From Gymnodinialimonas sp. 202GB13-11 (GTDB taxonomy: Bacteria > Pseudomonadota > Alphaproteobacteria > Rhodobacterales > Rhodobacteraceae), in contig NZ_JBFRBH010000001.1 in NCBI RefSeq assembly GCF_040932485.1, positions 2,895,285-2,959,284 of the forward strand: 64,000 nt of DNA. Direction: 5' to 3'. Position 1 is the first letter of the stretch. Each line of letters opens with the position of its first letter. Positions 63,240-64,000 of the stretch are shown here, one piece after another. The notes under the pieces are model-generated. The model did not search any database. It was not told the origin of the DNA and was given only the letters and a program-made list of their open reading frames with translations. Position numbers and translations under genes: made by a program.

Positions 63240-64000
63240 TCAAAACAAAACCCCCATCACCCCCAACGACACCACCAGAAACAGCACCGTCATGATTCCG
63301 CCGGACTTCATGAAGTCGGTCACCTTATACCCCGCAGGCCCCATGATCAGTGCGTTCACCTGATGGGTCGGGATCAGGAAGCTGTTCGACGTCGAAATCG
63401 CCACTGTCAGCGCAAAGATCGCCGGGTTGCCCCCCGCCGCCACCGCAATCGACACGGCCAGCGGCACCAGCAGCACCGTCGCGCCCACATTCGACATGAT
63501 CAACGTGAAGATCGTGGCCAATACCGCGACCCCCGCCTGCAACGCCCAGATCGGCCAGCCGTCCAGCAGCATCAAAATCCGGTCCGCAATCCACGCCGCC
63601 GTCCCAGTGCTCTGCACCGCCAGCCCCAACGGGATCAGACTCGCCAACAGGAACACCGTGCTCCAACTGACCGATTGATAGGCCTCATCAATAGACAGCA
63701 CCCGGGTCAGGATCATCCCCACCGCGCCCGTCAACAGGCACAGCGACAGCAATACATCCGTGAACAAGATCATGCCCAAGGCAATGGCGAAGAAGGTCAG
63801 CGCCCATCCCACCTTGGTCGGGCGCAGCTCCTCCTGCGGGAAGTCGGTCGTCACCACCACGAAATCCCGGTTCTTGGTGAGACGCGTCAGGGCCTCCCAC
63901 GTCGAATGGATCACCAACGTATCGCCCGCCTTGTAGGGCACCTCGGCAATCGCGGTCGGCGCGTGATCCTCCGTCTCCACGTAGCTCAGCGTTTCCTCGT
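63240..64000 (-). CDS. SLC13-type sodium/anion symporter permease, partial
   Basis: The gene enters from beyond the window and ends at TGA 63242-63240. The visible part begins with the end of a TrkA-C (RCK_C) domain (YKAGDTLVIHSTWEALTRL) and continues with membrane segments, including LASLIPLGLAVQSTGTAAWIAD, FTLIMSNVGATVLLVPLA and ISTSNSFLIPTHQVNALIMGPAGYKVTDF, the conserved C-terminal half of SLC13/DASS transporters. It probably imports a dicarboxylate or sulfate with sodium. Confidence 0.85.
   Translation of the reverse strand, partial: EETLSYVETEDHAPTAIAEVPYKAGDTLVIHSTWEALTRLTKNRDFVVVTTDFPQEELRPTKVGWALTFFAIALGMILFTDVLLSLCLLTGAVGMILTRVLSIDEAYQSVSWSTVFLLASLIPLGLAVQSTGTAAWIADRILMLLDGWPIWALQAGVAVLATIFTLIMSNVGATVLLVPLAVSIAVAAGGNPAIFALTVAISTSNSFLIPTHQVNALIMGPAGYKVTDFMKSGGIMTVLFLVVSLGVMGVLF

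Noticed and set aside
1-64000. CRISPR array or prophage
   Set aside because: No regularly spaced repeats, cas-like genes, integrase or phage structural genes were seen.

Overview
The window looks like chromosome of a marine-type Rhodobacteraceae (Roseobacter-group) alphaproteobacterium. Pointers are the general L-amino-acid ABC transporter (aap/bzt) gene order, the yidC-MOSC-engB-argB block, the ATP12-HAD-RluC-CrcB-RarA block, a LuxR/LuxI pair, and GC-rich coding throughout the core. No database could be searched; all names rest on recognising protein sequence and gene order.

Layout. (1) 1-17.06 kb: a surface-polysaccharide cluster, almost all on the minus strand. It carries a complete pseudaminic acid pathway (pseB, pseC, a fused pseG-pseH, pseI, pseF and a pseudaminic-acid methylase) with a flippase, a Wzy-like polymerase, a bacterial sugar transferase and other sugar or methyl transferases. 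A decayed IS3-type transposase and the end of an RTX-like protein lie at the far left; a tRNA-Arg(ACG) lies at the right. (2) 17.9-21.5 kb: a TVP38/TMEM64 membrane protein, a mercuric-reductase-like flavoprotein and an orphan sensor kinase. (3) 21.7-32.7 kb: rpmH-rnpA-yidD, ttcA, a degenerate GGDEF/EAL protein, yidC-MOSC-engB, argB, an iron-sulfur protein and a SixA-like phosphatase. (4) 32.7-37.3 kb: aapJQMP amino-acid importer. (5) 37.6-41.9 kb: tightly overlapping ATP12 chaperone, HAD phosphatase, RluC-type synthase, crcB, then rarA. (6) 42.0-43.6 kb: luxI and luxR, an 18-bp perfect palindrome, and a divergent 55-aa ORF. (7) 43.6-62.3 kb: the S10/spc/alpha ribosomal protein genes from rplB to rplQ, all on the minus strand but cut in several places.

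The ribosomal cluster is broken three times: nothing ribosomal lies directly upstream of rplB; a 5.7-kb segment of unrelated genes sits between rplP and rpmC; and a single unknown gene sits between rpmD and rplO. Strong intrinsic terminators follow rplP and rpmD, and a candidate promoter lies before rpmC, so the cluster probably works as separate transcription units. The window ends inside an SLC13-type permease.

How parts work together. PseB-C-H-G-I-F convert UDP-GlcNAc to CMP-pseudaminic acid; the sugar transferase, Wzy-like and Wzx-like proteins in the same cluster suggest a lipid-linked polysaccharide containing pseudaminic acid rather than flagellin decoration. RnpA, YidD, YidC and SecY concern tRNA maturation and membrane protein insertion; LuxR/LuxI form one acyl-homoserine-lactone circuit.
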